From contig CM071597.1 in NCBI GenBank assembly GCA_036435485.1, positions 12,827,881 to 12,891,880 on the forward strand: DNA of 64,000 nucleotides. Reading direction: 5' to 3'. This stretch comes from Saposhnikovia divaricata (lineage: Eukaryota; Streptophyta; Magnoliopsida; Apiales; Apiaceae). This document shows, in pieces, positions 10,659 to 21,955 of the stretch (positions are counted from its first letter, which is position 1; each line of letters starts with the position of its first letter). The notes beneath the pieces were generated by a model. The model saw only the letters and a list, made by a program, of their open reading frames with translations. It was not told the DNA's origin and ran no database searches. The position numbers and the translations under genes were made by a program.

Positions 10659-12345
10659 ATATCTGATTTATTAACGTGTCTTTGCATATAGTTTTCCAAG
10701 CTTTTAATATTATATACTTCAGATTCTAGCTGATGGTTTTATAAACAACACCTTACAAGATTCAAGTGCTTGAACTGAACTAGTAATATATACATTATAC
10801 AGTCTTACGAAACTCGGTAATAAAGACTACAAGTATATGCAAAAATACAAATGAGGAGGTACAATGTAATTGTTAATATAATTTCGGTTTTAGTTAAGTA
10901 TATTTATAAATCAAAATTTTTATTGTATGTAGGCAATTAGGGGGGCTCAACATGGTGTCAATGATGGAGCGGGATGGAGAGGATGACGAAGAGGATAACA
11001 ATGGAGACGATGATCATGAAGAGGACAATGGTGCATGAAGAGGATGATGGTGGCGAAGACAGTGAGTAGTCTAGTTCTAGGTTTTTGTTGGCTGTTTCCA
11101 CTTCCTTATCATGTAGTAAATGATATTGAATATTAAATAGTACACTTTAGTATAATTTTTCCACTCTTCATATGGCTCTTAAAATCTAGTAGACACGTAC
11201 CTTATTGTAACTCAAAAATCACTTATGAAACAAGTGCAACAGAGTCTTCTTAATCTTCTTTATATTTCTTTGACTAATTTACACAAGTTCTTGTAATTTT
11301 TCAAGTTGGATAAGATATATATTTGTTAACCATTCAAGCAAGAAAAGACAAAAGAAATATAAGTATTTTTGTTACTATTTCAAAATTATTTCAAAATCCA
11401 CAATTAACGTTGGCATGTAAAGGACAAATTGATTGTAGAATAAAGATGACTTATTAATAAAGGATGTTTTCAAAATATAGTCATATTTTCAAATTATTTT
11501 TACACAAAAATGCATATTTCTTCGAACAACTTGTTTGCAGAAAATATGTACCAATTCTCAACTTTTACGATGAGTAAATTAAAATGTAGTAAAAAACAAC
11601 TTAGTGCGTAAATGTGGTATAAAACAATTTAGTGCATAGTACTCAATTAACTTAATATATACAAGTTCTTAAACAAAATTTGTAATGCAATATTTTTTTA
11701 TTAAAACATCTATATTTCAGAATGATACATCACTTCTAATAATAATATCCTATGAAAGTAAAAGAATTAGTCTGTTAATGTGTCCAGTTTTTTGGAAAAT
11801 TAATTTAAGTATTAAAGGACTAAGCTCTAAGCACAACCTAAAATCACTATTACAAGCAACAAAGTAGCATAAAAATATGTTCTCCTACATGGCACGCCCT
11901 CTAATCACGTTACATGTCTAATACGGTTTCAAGTAAGAGTGGCAAAATTTAACACAATCAGAAACCCAACATGTACCCGACAAGTCCAAATAAAAGACCA
12001 AGTATATAAGAAAATATATAAAATATATAAAATATAAATATATAAAAAATAATATAAAATATATAAATTTATATTACATATATATTGCAATGAATCCACT
12101 TATTCTAGGAGGTCCAACTAAAAGTCCAAGCAAATCAATTAATTAGCCCATTATGTTAAGGGCATTTGAGTCTTTTTATGTAAGAAAAAGGGGATATAGT
12201 ATTTGGAGGAGAGAGTAGGGTTATCATCGAATTGTTATGTTCTGACTACTAAAGAGACGAGACGCCTCATCCTCGAAGTGTGGGGATTAGGGACACTATT
12301 TATCTTTCTGTTTCTGGAACTGTTATTGTGTGTTTGTTTGACATA
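10659..12345. other. AT-rich stretch with one acidic coding block
   Basis: At 10933-11038 a plus-strand block after a TGTAG acceptor-like site would encode an Asp/Glu-rich tail (GEDDEEDNNGDDDHEEDNGA then stop), but copy A has lost two bases relative to copy B, which frameshifts its beginning. The rest is AT-rich, with an ATATAAAATA-type simple repeat near 12000-12080. Otherwise I see nothing in it. Confidence 0.4.
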
Positions 12346-12350
12346 ATCCC
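12346..12350. repeat. Target-site duplication ATCCC, left
   Basis: ATCCC at 12346-12350 matches ATCCC at 14724-14728, flanking the Copia element. Copy B has a single uninterrupted CATAATCC at the homologous place (about 29623), confirming a clean insertion. Confidence 0.9.
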
Positions 12351-12696
12351 TGTAGGTATAACCAAGATATAACTCACACACGCTTGTATAATGTAAACTG
12401 AGAAACAAAAGAATACTGATAAGTGTTATTGAATGAACTGAAACAGCACAAAAATAAAGAAAATGAAAGGGAAACTAAGCACCTAAAAACTAGGAGTCAA
12501 CAACTGATCTCCTACTATGACTCTCTAGCCAACGTTTATTAACCACTACTGCTAAAAGAGCTCCAGACTTGTTCAACAGCAAAGCCCACGAAGCCCACGT
12601 CCAAAAGAAACAAACAAATAAACTCAACAATTAATTAAAACTCAGATTAAACCCAACACATTACCCCTTAATTTGAAGTTGTCTGAACACTGGTTT

Positions 12697-14385
12697 TCAC
12701 CCCTTTCTGAACCTATTACCAGCAGGAGTGCACGGAGAAATCAGTCCACACAGGTCACCATGCACCAATTCCAACGGTTTCTTCGCATGAAATTCTGACT
12801 GTTGAGGGAACCCCTTTCTTGTCTGTTTGGCCATCAAGCATCCAGAGCAATTCTCCTTGGGTTGTTCGATGTCAGGAAGTCCGTGTGCCATATTCATTTT
12901 TGATATAAGCTTCAACGCCTTGAAATTCACATGTCCAAGTCTATAATGCCACAACCAATTATCATTCTCATTCCTTGTCAGCATACACTTTGATTCCACG
13001 GTGTACAGTAACACTTTGTATAATCTTTTTGCGGAGCGCTTTACTTTCATGAGCAGCTTCCCTTGGTTGTCACGGATCCACAGAAATTCTCCATACATGA
13101 CGACTTTGTGTCCTTCTTCCGAAAGCTGACCAAGGCTGACAATGTTACTACGAAGTGAAGGAATGTAGTAGACATTTCCAAGGGTTCTACTCTCACCATT
13201 TTTACACTGCAAGGTGATCGACCCCTTTCCCTCAATTTGTACCATTGACCCGTCTCCAAATTTCACTCTTCCCTGAACCTTTTCATCCAATCGATCAAAC
13301 TTTGATTTTGATCCGGTCATGTGATTACTAGCACCGTTGTCCAAATACCAAATGTTCGATTCCACCAAGGTTACGTCATCTTTCTTTGCCAACTTTGGGA
13401 TCACCTTTTCCTCGTTTATCAGCATTACGTCCTCTTCCCTTCCGTCACACTTAGCCAAAAGAAGGGCTGGCTTGTCATCTAGAATCTGGGCAAGCTGGGC
13501 TTCCTCCTTGACTTCTCTTTCTTTTCTTGGCTTTTTACACTCCACGGCAAAGTGCCCATAAGCCCTGAAATTAAAACACCTGACCTTGCTCTTGTCAATG
13601 CCCCTCCTTACAGTGTCATTTCCTCGACCTTCACCGGTTCCATGAAACCTCTGTGATCCCTCAGTTCTGTTGTTTCTCCTTAGCCATTCCTCCCTTGTCA
13701 AGAGTAATTTTCCCTCTTCTCTCCTGGCCCACTCATCCTCCGTAAGAAGTAATTGACCTCCGGTACTCTCGGCTTGCCCACCTAGTCTTTCTTCATGAAC
13801 CTTCAGGGACCCAATACATTCTTCAACTGTCATCTTGTCGAGATCTCTAAACTGCTCAATGGTAGCAGCTATCTGCAAAAATTTCGTGGGAACCGCTCGA
13901 AGCAATTTCCTTACTACGTAGGATTCTGTAATGGTCTCACCCAATGCTCGAATGTTTATCACAATGCCATTCAATTTCAAGTAGAACTCATCTATGGAAT
14001 CAGATTCCTTCATGCTCAACGCTTCGAGCTCAGACTTGAGCCCTTGAACCTTCGCCGTCTTTGCTCGCTCTGCCGCTTGACATCTCATTTTCACGGCTTC
14101 CCAAGCCTCCTTTGCAGTCTCCTTTTCTGCTAATGTTAACAGGATGTCTTCCGACACACCTTGGTAGATGGCAGCCAAGGCAATTTGATCGGTTTTGTCG
14201 TCCACCGTCTTTAAACCCTTTGATTCAACTGCGTCCCAAACACCATGGGCCTTCATATACACACGCATGTTCATCGCCCACACCGTATAATTCTCTTTTG
14301 TTAGCATGGGGTAGCTCAAGCTTATCGTCTCGTCTTTAGTTTTCCCAGTTTCCGTTGTTGACATCTTGGGCATATACTTTGGCAT
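12697..14385 (-). CDS. Copia gag-protease-truncated integrase polyprotein, 562 aa
   Basis: A single open frame. Residues about 20-230 form a Copia gag domain (UBN2 type, YPMLTKENYTVWAMNMRVYM). A zinc knuckle at about 269-282 reads CFNFRAYGHFAVEC, where the second cysteine of CX2CX4HX4C is Phe, so RNA binding may be impaired. The protease site near 346 reads WYLDNGASNHM, with the catalytic Asp kept. The pre-integrase zinc region at about 480-520 has HYRLGHVN and CSGC. The frame reaches LVHGDLCG, which includes the first integrase catalytic Asp, then ends FRKG and stop. Integrase core, reverse transcriptase and RNase H are missing, so mobility would need proteins from a relative. Confidence 0.9.
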   Translation of the reverse strand: MPKYMPKMSTTETGKTKDETISLSYPMLTKENYTVWAMNMRVYMKAHGVWDAVESKGLKTVDDKTDQIALAAIYQGVSEDILLTLAEKETAKEAWEAVKMRCQAAERAKTAKVQGLKSELEALSMKESDSIDEFYLKLNGIVINIRALGETITESYVVRKLLRAVPTKFLQIAATIEQFRDLDKMTVEECIGSLKVHEERLGGQAESTGGQLLLTEDEWARREEGKLLLTREEWLRRNNRTEGSQRFHGTGEGRGNDTVRRGIDKSKVRCFNFRAYGHFAVECKKPRKEREVKEEAQLAQILDDKPALLLAKCDGREEDVMLINEEKVIPKLAKKDDVTLVESNIWYLDNGASNHMTGSKSKFDRLDEKVQGRVKFGDGSMVQIEGKGSITLQCKNGESRTLGNVYYIPSLRSNIVSLGQLSEEGHKVVMYGEFLWIRDNQGKLLMKVKRSAKRLYKVLLYTVESKCMLTRNENDNWLWHYRLGHVNFKALKLISKMNMAHGLPDIEQPKENCSGCLMAKQTRKGFPQQSEFHAKKPLELVHGDLCGLISPCTPAGNRFRKG

Positions 14386-14399
14386 GCACTAGTTCGCCT

Positions 14400-14411
14400 T
14401 GCTCTGATACC
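14400..14411 (-). promoter_or_regulatory. Primer-binding site (initiator tRNA-Met type)
   Basis: Minus strand TGGTATCAGAGC lies a few bases inside the 5' LTR. It is complementary to the 3' end of initiator methionine tRNA, the standard primer of plant Copia elements, and fixes the element's orientation. Confidence 0.9.
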
Positions 14412-14825
14412 AGAGTGTAGGTATAACCAAGATATAACTCACACACGCTTGTATAATGTAAACTGAGAAACAAAAGAATACTGATAAGTGTTATTGAATG
14501 AACTGAAACAGCATACAAATATAGAAAATGCAAGGGAAACTAAACACCTAAAAACTAGGAGTCAACAACTGATCTCCTACTATGACTCTCTAGCCAACGT
14601 TTATTAACCACTACTGCTAAAAGAGCTCCAGACTTGTTCAACAGCAAAGCCCACGAAGCCCACGTCCAAAAGAAACAAACAAACAAACTCAACAATTAAT
14701 TAAAACTAAAATTAAACCCAACAATCCCTTGTGTGGTTTGAAAGTAGATAACTTAATTCACAGAAAAGTCGATATATGAAAAGTAGTTAATAATGGCTAA
14801 GTCGATATATGAAAAGTAGTTAATA

Positions 14826-15402
14826 ATGGCCATCGTGTTAGTTGTCCTCAAGTGGAAGCATTTTTTGTTTGGTAGGCATTTCCTCATTCGCATCAATCAA
14901 TAGAGCTTGAAATATTTAATGGAGCAGCGAAAGATTAGTCCAGAATATCATAAGTGGGTTAGTAAATTAATGGGTTACAACTTCATAATTCAATACAAGA
15001 GTGGCCCTTTAAATAGAGTAGCTGATGCACTATCCTGTTCATTTGTTGGGGAGGTTGAACGGAATCCGATTTACATGACTGGCGTACTGATTAGGCTTAG
15101 TATGCAGATAGCATTCGAAATGATAAGTTCATTTCTCAGCTCACCACCGACATCCAAAACGGGAAACAAGTGACCATAGGGTATTATATGGAAATTAAAG
15201 GGGAATTTGTGCAACAAAGGGCCGGTTGGTGCTACGTGCCAAGTCGCCACTCACCTAACTCTTCTTCAGGACTATCATGACTCACCGTTAGAGGGACATT
15301 CAGGTGATTTTAAGACGTACAAACGAATTTCTTCAAGATGGTTTTGGCCGAAGATGCGGAAGGATGTGGCTAAATATGTCCGGCAATGTGGGGTGTGTTG
15401 AC
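14826..15402 (+). pseudogene. Ty3/Gypsy pol fragment: RNase H and integrase zinc domain (copy A)
   Basis: Translation gives VLKWKHFLFGRHFLIRINQ, a stop, then SLKYLMEQRKISPEYHKWVS and GPLNRVADALS, the C-terminal RNase H of Gypsy pol. After a frame change comes the H2C2 region of integrase: LLQDYHDSPLEGHSGDFKTY and RQCGVC. The reading frame is broken several times, and the piece stops abruptly after GVC, where copy B continues with more integrase. No LTRs belonging to it could be delimited. Confidence 0.85.
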
Positions 15403-15759
15403 AAAGCCTTAAGTCCGGGCCTGGTTAGAATGGGCCTTTTTCGGACTAGGACCGAGTTTTGACTAGAGAGTGGTTCAAACCAAATATTTGGTCAGGATTT
15501 TTTGTGCATCTCTATCCTACATCACCACATGTAATATTGCTACATGCAAAGATAATATAATAATTTTTTTTTTGCAAGAAGATAATTTAATAAATTGAAT
15601 CTGAATAAATTTCTAAAATAAATTGAATCTAAATAAAATCTAAATAAAATCCAAATAGATATCTGATTTGAATAAATTTCAAAAATAAAATAAATCTCAA
15701 TAACGTCTAAGTTAATCTGCATAAATAGAATGTTGTAAATTTACAATTCCAAACCAACT
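15403..15759. other. Non-coding tail after the Gypsy fragment
   Basis: Begins with GGGCCTGGTTAGAATGGGCC-type sequence that may be LTR-derived, then very AT-rich DNA with repeated AAATAAAATCTAAATA motifs. Shared with copy B (30535-30880). No gene seen. Confidence 0.4.
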
Positions 15760-15761
15760 TA

Positions 15762-15946
15762 CAGTAAAACCTCTATAAATTAATAGTGTCGGGACCGGCA
15801 AATTTTATTAATTTAACGAGATTATTAATTAATCGGGATTAAATTTACACTATCGCAATTATGTTGGGACCCAAAAATTATTTTGAAAATATTAATTTAT
15901 AGTGGATTATTAATTTATCGAGTATTAATTTGTAGAGGTTTTACTG
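15762..15946. mobile_element. Emigrant-like (pogo/Tc1-mariner) MITE
   Basis: A 185-bp element with terminal inverted repeats CAGTAAAACCTCTATAAATT and, at the right end, AATTTGTAGAGGTTTTACTG. These match the ends I recall for Arabidopsis Emigrant MITEs. TA dinucleotides at 15760-15761 and 15947-15948 are the target duplication. Copy B has the uninterrupted ACCAACTTATATATATACTG, a perfect empty site. Non-coding; inserted after the A/B duplication. Confidence 0.9.
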
Positions 15947-15948
15947 TA

Positions 15949-16522
15949 TATATATATTGGATATAAAACCATACATTATGGGATATAAAACCAGACATCC
16001 ACACACATATAACTATCTATATTTTCACAGAAGAATTAGATTTTGGAGAAGTCCGTGGAAGCAGGGTGATGAAGCTGGTGCAAGGCGGTTGCCATGATGC
16101 CATCAACACTAAAAATGAGGTACCAGTGACCATAATTTCCCTATCTCAATCTTTGTTGTTCTTCTGTGTCTTGGAGTTGATAAGAAGATCTATAGAGTGT
16201 TACAAATGCCACCAATATTGAATTGATATGCAATTTAGTTTCGTTAGATTCAAATATTAGTTTATTATCATCAATTCTGGCCAATCTTTTCTGAAAATTT
16301 AGCCCATCATCTCTTAAACGATTGTTTTTTATTACTTTCATTTCGTTTCCAAGGAATGGTGAACATTTTTTAAAACCAATGATATAACCCTAGCCGCCGA
16401 TGCGGCTGCCTTGAGTATATGACTATGTCGTAGGTTTATATCTAAACAAAAGTATTTTTATGAGAGGACTAATTAAAAACAATCAAAATTAATTGATGTA
16501 AAATGTTAACTTATATTATTGT
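15949..16522. other. Shared non-coding stretch before the CACTA
   Basis: Present almost unchanged in copy B (30890-31388). The minus strand has a 66-codon frame from ATG at 16341 with the same predicted protein in both copies and no recognisable domain. Because the DNA itself is identical there, protein identity is not evidence of selection. The plus strand near 16040-16140 is also briefly open (DFGEVRGSRVMKLVQGG). Origin unknown. Confidence 0.35.
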
Positions 16523-18857
16523 TACTACAAGAAAAATGCGATCATACAACATCTTTCACACAACGGTTAAACAAATACCCGTTGTCCCGAAAAAACAAAC
16601 AACGGTGAATTTGTTCTCCTCGCAAAACTGTTGTCCGAGTGTTTTTATGACAACTGTTATAGCACTTATTTGAAACTATTGTCTAAGCGGTGTACTCCGA
16701 TAAAGTCAGACAATGTTCTTAAATTGCACTCTTGTATTACAGGCTTTAACACAACACTCCAAAACTGTTGTTGATAAACTAAATTATAGTAGCGTGAGAC
16801 AATGGTTTTGGTCTTTACGTTGTGTAATTCAGACAAGTGTTTATTATAACCATTGTCCGAATAAACTTAAACAACGCGTCTTACATACCGTTGTGAAAAA
16901 GGAAAGCTTACAGACAATGGTTTTATGAACTACTGAAAATTTTAAATTGAATTGGGTGGGAAATAATGAAATATTTGGTGGAAAATAATGAAAATTTTGA
17001 ATTGGATTTGGGGGGAAATTATAAATATTCAGACAAGTGTTTTTTGATAAAAAAAAATGTTGTGTGATAGTGAAGCACAACAACGGTTTTTTTTATAAAA
17101 ACCGTTGTGTAATGTTTTACACTTTTAAATCGTTAAACTAGTCTAATTTTGGAATAACTCCGTATTAAATTCTTTTTCCGACGATCCAACCGTACGGATG
17201 ATAATCTATATTGAATATATTGATGCGAAAAAAAAATTAAAAAATTTAAAATTATTCTTGTATTAGTTTATAATAAAAACTCACCAAAAGTACTACTTCT
17301 TCTAACTAGTCTCATCCCGATTGAACGTAATCTATTTTTTTAAAATCTTTTTTCTATGATCCAACCGTACGGATGATGTTATATATTGAATATATTGATG
17401 TGCAAACAAAATAAAATATTTAAAATTATTCTCGTATGGGTTTATAATATAAATACTCCAAAAGTACTACTCCTTCTAACTAGTCTCGTCCCGATTGAAC
17501 GTAATCTATTTTTTTAAAATCTTTTTTCAATGATCCAACCGTACAGATGATATTATATATTGAATATAGTGATGTGAAAAAAAAATTAGAAAATATCAAA
17601 TTATACTTGTTTGATATTTTAATGGTCAACTATCAAAAGTACTATTTGGTCAAACTAGTCTAATTTTGGAATAACTCCGTATTAAATTCTTTTTTCGACG
17701 ATCCAACCGTACGGATGATAATCTATATTGAATATATTGATGTGCAAAAAAATTAAAATATTTAAAATTATTCTTGTATGAGTTTATAGTAAAAGCTCAC
17801 CAAAAGTACTACTTCTAACTAGTCTCATCCTGATTGAACGTAATATATTTTTTTAACATCTTTTTTCTATGATCCAACCGTACGGATGATGTTATATATT
17901 GAATATATTGATGTGCAAAAAAAATTAAAATATATTGATGTGTAAATCTTTTGGTGGTGATGCAGTTTGGTCGTCTGATTAGATCAATTTTGTTAGTAGG
18001 GAAATTCGATATGGAGATGGCGACAGATAAAAAAGATGACTCCTTAGTTCTGGTCAAGCAATGAGTTGAAGCTGTGAGTTACTTTCAGACAATTTCTGAG
18101 GTAATACTGCAAAATTTTGAGGGAAGAAATTTCAGACATCTAGTTGCAATTCTTTTCATAGAATAATTTAACTAATTTATTAATTCATTTTTTATGCGAG
18201 TGGAACTAAGTGAATAATTAGTTACAAGTAACAACATTTAAGTGAAGTTGCAATTCTGTGGTTGCTTGGTTGTGTTAAGTGAAGTAACAACATTTCGTTT
18301 TGACTTAGGCTAAAGTTCTACTGTCTAATGTTAGAATGCGTATATACTTTTGTTGTAGTGTTCATCTGATTTTGAAAGCATGTAATAGTGCCATGAAGTT
18401 TACTTTTTAGAGTGTATGGCTCCATAGAACCATACCTCTTATCTTTTCTTGTTTTGTGGTTATACTAGTCTAGCTGTTGTTTTGTGCCCTGTTTATGTTC
18501 ACCTTGTTCTCTCTTATTATGTAGACAATCATATCGATGAACCTGCATCTGTGCCATCTTCTTTAATTTTGTATAATTCATATTTAATTCTGTAATTCTC
18601 TTGCTTCCTTTGCCCCAATTATGGAAATATCCTTGTTTAATTTCTCAGTTATCAGTAGCAAGCTACAAGAGTTGATCCGATATCGTCAAAGTATATAGAG
18701 AATTTGCAGCCAAAATTGCAGAAAATTGATTATCTTCCCCGGAGAAAAATATTGATGTTCTCTGCTACATTTACGAGTTGCTGTTGAAGAAGAGGAGTTC
18801 CAAGCAAAATGCAATTTTAGTTGTGTGTTGCTAACATTAGATGAAGATTGTGATTTG

Positions 18858-18897
<40 letters not shown>

Positions 18898-19591
18898 TCT
18901 AGTAGATATTAGATATTTTTTATGGTTGTGTAATGATTGTACTAAATCTACAATGTTGACATTTTTTTTTACTTATGTAATGTATAATTTATAGTAATTT
19001 TGATGTGATGATTGTATTGTCTAGCATAGTTTTTTTGCGTAAATAAACCATTGTCTAATCTATTTTTAGCCAATGAAGGCATCTTTAATAACAATTGTTA
19101 TAAATCATATAAGACAATAGCCATTATTCAGAAGAAACCACTGTAGGACTCCTTTCACATAACTCTTTCTTATATAAAACCGTTGTATTTAGAGACTCTT
19201 CACAACAGGAAATAAGGGTATCAGTAAATTTGATAGCATATATGTTGTAGTGTTAGAGTTCTTACAACTCTTTTTATTCAAGGAACCATTGTTTTAACCC
19301 TTGAACAACAACGGATGTTATTTTTAAAACACTTGACTGACATCATTTCAGACAAGGGTTTTTAAAACATTGCGTTGTTCTTTCTAGGTGTTACAACGAC
19401 GTCTAAAAAATGGGGTGTTGTCTTGCAATCTGTTGGACAATGGTTGTGGAACGGTCCTTTTACCTTCTTCTACACATCGGGTAAATAACCATTGTCTGAT
19501 TTCAATCAGACAACTGCCGGATAGACAACGAAACAAATGGAGGTCAGACAATGGTGAAAAATAGTTGCAGGATCGAGTTATTCTTGTAGTG
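16523..19591. mobile_element. Non-autonomous CACTA transposon (copy A)
   Basis: The left end is TACTACAAGAAAAATGCG (first C mutated to T) and the right end TTATTCTTGTAGTG, the inverted CACTACAAGAAAAA terminus. TGT at 16520-16522 and 19592-19594 is the 3-bp target duplication. Within about 600 bp of each end are many copies, in both orientations, of ACAACGGTT/AACCGTTGT and CAATGGTT motifs, the expected subterminal transposase-binding repeats. No transposase (TNPD/TNPA-like) frame is present; the interior is mainly a 5-unit tandem repeat. Copy B has the same insertion with the same TSD, so it predates the duplication. Confidence 0.9.
17140..17940. repeat. Tandem repeat of about 172 bp, five units, inside CACTA
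   Basis: GATCCAACCGTACGGATGAT or a one-base variant recurs at 17183, 17358, 17532, 17700 and 17871 (spacing 175, 174, 168, 171). Each unit also carries AAAAGTACTA and CTAACTAGTCTCATCCCG blocks. Copy B keeps the first units (about 37925-38246) before the nested retroelement. The period lies in the range of nucleosome-sized plant satellites. Confidence 0.85.
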
Positions 19592-20436
19592 TGTCTACTT
19601 CTACGATTTAATAAGTTCAAATTGCACGGACATACACCAGCTTCTAATTTCTTTCCCCATCTTCTATTCACATATACAAGGGTGAAATCTGGGCAACATC
19701 ATCAAGCTGCTCTGGTCTCTCATGTTACATTCTTGAACTCATTTCAATCCCATAATTTCATATTTGCATTCTCCAACTCCTGAACATTCCTGGAAAGATA
19801 CAACACAATTATAACGACCATGGAGCTGCGGTGCCATGTAAAAGGGATATGGTCTAACGTATATAATAAACACATCAGAGATAGGGTCAAAAGTAATTGT
19901 AAAACCCCGTTCATTTTTTTATTATTATTAGATATTAGATTTTTAAGTCATTTTTATTTCATTAGATAATTGGTAATTTTTTTAGAATTCTTTTTGTTCA
20001 AGATATTTTGAATAAGGATGATTTTTATTATTAGAGGAAAGAAGTGTGAAAAGATATTAGAAAATTAGAATCATTTAATTTAAGATATTTGTGGGAATCG
20101 GGATATTTTTAATTTACGTATTACTTGGAGAGAGGGTACGAAAGTTTTAGAATTTACCGTAATTAATTTAGGGTTTTTATGCCTATATAAGAAACCCATT
20201 AGAATAGTTTGAGACTCGTACAGTAATTCACCGCCGCAGAGGTATGCCTCCATCCTTTTATCGAATATCAGTAAATAATGATTTTATGTGCCTTGTGTTC
20301 TGTTTGTATGTGTTGACGTGAATTCTAAATAAAATTCAATTGATATATGTATTTGTTTTGTGTCTTCTTATATGCAATTTTAGTTGTGTGTTGCTAACGT
20401 TAGATGAAGATTGTGATTTGTATGTATGTATGTATG

Positions 20437-20472
<36 letters not shown>

Positions 20473-21951
20473 TATATATATATTGGTCTAGTAGATATTA
20501 GATATTTTTTTATGGTTGTGTAATGATTGTACTAAATCTACAATGTTGACATTTTTTTACTTAAGTAATGTATAATTTATAGTAATTTTGATGTGTTGAT
20601 TGTATTGTCTAGCATAGTTTTTTCCGTAAATAAACCATTGTCTAATCTATTTTTAGCGAATGAAGGCATCTTTAATAACAATTGTTATAAATCATATAAG
20701 ACAATAGCCATTATTCAGAAGAAACCACTATAGGACTCCTTTCACATAACTCTTTCTTATATAAAACCGTTGTATTTAGAGACTCTTCACAAGAGGAAAC
20801 AAGGGTATCAGCAAATTTGATAGCATATATGTTGTAGTGTTAGAGTTCTTACAACTCTTTTTATTCAAGGAACCATTGTTTTAACCCTTGAACAACAACA
20901 GATGTTATTTTTAAAACACTTGACTGACATCATTTCAGACAAGGGTTTTTAAAACATTGCGTTGTTCTTTCTAGGTGTTACAACGGCGTCTAAAAAATGG
21001 GGTGTTGTCTTGCAATCTGTTGGACAATGGTTGTGGAACGGTCGTGTTACCTTCTTCTACACATCGGGTAAATAACCATTGTCTGATTTCAATCAGACAA
21101 CTGCCGGATAGACAATGAAAAAAATGGAGGTCAGACAACGGTGAAAAACAGTTGTAGGAGTGTGTCTACTTTTATGATTTAATAAGTTCAAATTGCACGG
21201 ACATACACCAGCTTCTAATTTCTTTCCCCATCTTCTATTCACATATACAAGGGTGAAATCTAAGCAACATCAGCAAGCTGCTCTGGTCGCTCATGTTACA
21301 TTCTTGAACTCATTTCAATCCTATAATTTCATATTTGCATTCTCCAACTCCTGAACATTCTATGTTCCTGGATAGATACAACACAATTATAACGACCATG
21401 GAGCTGCGGTGCCATGTAAAAGGGATTTGGTCAAACGTATATAATAAACACATCATAGATAGGGTCAAACGTAATTGTAAAACCACGTTCATTTTTTTTT
21501 TATTATTAGATATTAGATTTTTAATTCATTTTTATTTAATTAGATAATTAGTAATTTTTTTAGAATTCTTTTTGTGCAAGATATTTTGAATAAGGATGAT
21601 TTTTATTATTAGAGGAAAGAAGTGTGAAAAGATAATAGAAAATTAGAATCATTTAATTTAAGATATTTGTGGGAATCAGGATATTTTTAATTTAGGTATT
21701 ACTTGGAGAGAGGGTACGAAAGTTTTAGAATTTACCGTAATTAATTTAGGGTTTTTATGCCTATATAAGAAACCCATGAGAATAGTTTGAGACTCGTATA
21801 GTAATTCACCGCCGCAGAGGTATGCCTCCATCCTTTTATCGAATATCAGTAAATAATGATTTTATGTGCCTTGTGTTCTGTTTGTATGTGTTGACGTGAA
21901 TTCTAAATAAAATTCAATTGATATATGTATTTGTTTTGTGTCTTCTTATAT
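18811..21951. repeat. 1.56-kb tandem duplication specific to copy A
   Basis: Sequence from GCAATTTTAGTTGTGTGTTG at 18811 to 20373 is repeated at 20374-21951, ending at TCTTCTTATAT in both. The unit covers the right part of the CACTA, its terminus and about 780 bp of flank, including a TATA-like box. In the second copy the terminal inverted repeat has been deleted (around 21157-21160), so only one right end remains. TA microsatellites at 18863-18891 and 20424-20481 differ in length. Copy B has no such duplication. Confidence 0.9.
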
Positions 21952-21955
21952 ACAG
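19592..21955 (+). promoter_or_regulatory. Promoter-like blocks with TATATAA (copy A, two copies)
   Basis: TATATAA occurs at 20185-20191 and again at 21762-21768 through the tandem duplication, in the context GGGTTTTTATGCCTATATAA, followed within about 60 bp by a donor-like CGCAGAG/GTATGC. Further downstream are an acceptor/donor pair around 22962-23006 and an acceptor near 23616. This could be the start of a spliced non-coding transcript or a long LTR beginning TGTAAAACCCCG (19897). Neither is proven; no protein frame follows. Confidence 0.35.

Larger units (their letters stand above)
12351..14723 (-). mobile_element. Non-autonomous Copia LTR retrotransposon
   Basis: A 2.37-kb element with two LTRs of about 308 bp (12351-12658 and 14416-14723), each starting TGTAGGTATAACC and ending AACCCAACA, differing at roughly ten positions by eye. 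The minus strand carries a tRNA-iMet-type primer-binding site (TGGTATCAGAGC) beside the 5' LTR (14400-14411). A purine-rich tract (AATTAAGGGG) lies just inside the 3' LTR. A 5-bp TSD (ATCCC) flanks it. Internal sequence covers gag, protease and the start of integrase only; the rest of pol is deleted. It is present only in copy A, so it inserted after the A/B duplication. Confidence 0.95.

Noticed and set aside
11685..11867. 60-codon plus-strand frame, repeated at 28953-29135
   Set aside because: AT-rich sequence, lacks any motif; conserved only because the unit is duplicated.
16141..16341. 66-codon minus-strand frame with the same protein in copies A and B (also 31072-31272)
   Set aside because: The DNA is identical over this stretch, so protein identity is not evidence of selection. 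No domain, no neighbours, low complexity.
19565..19783. Minus and plus frames around 19384-19783 and 42870-43269 as genes
   Set aside because: They overlap the CACTA subterminal repeats and its terminus and are not conserved as frames between copies.
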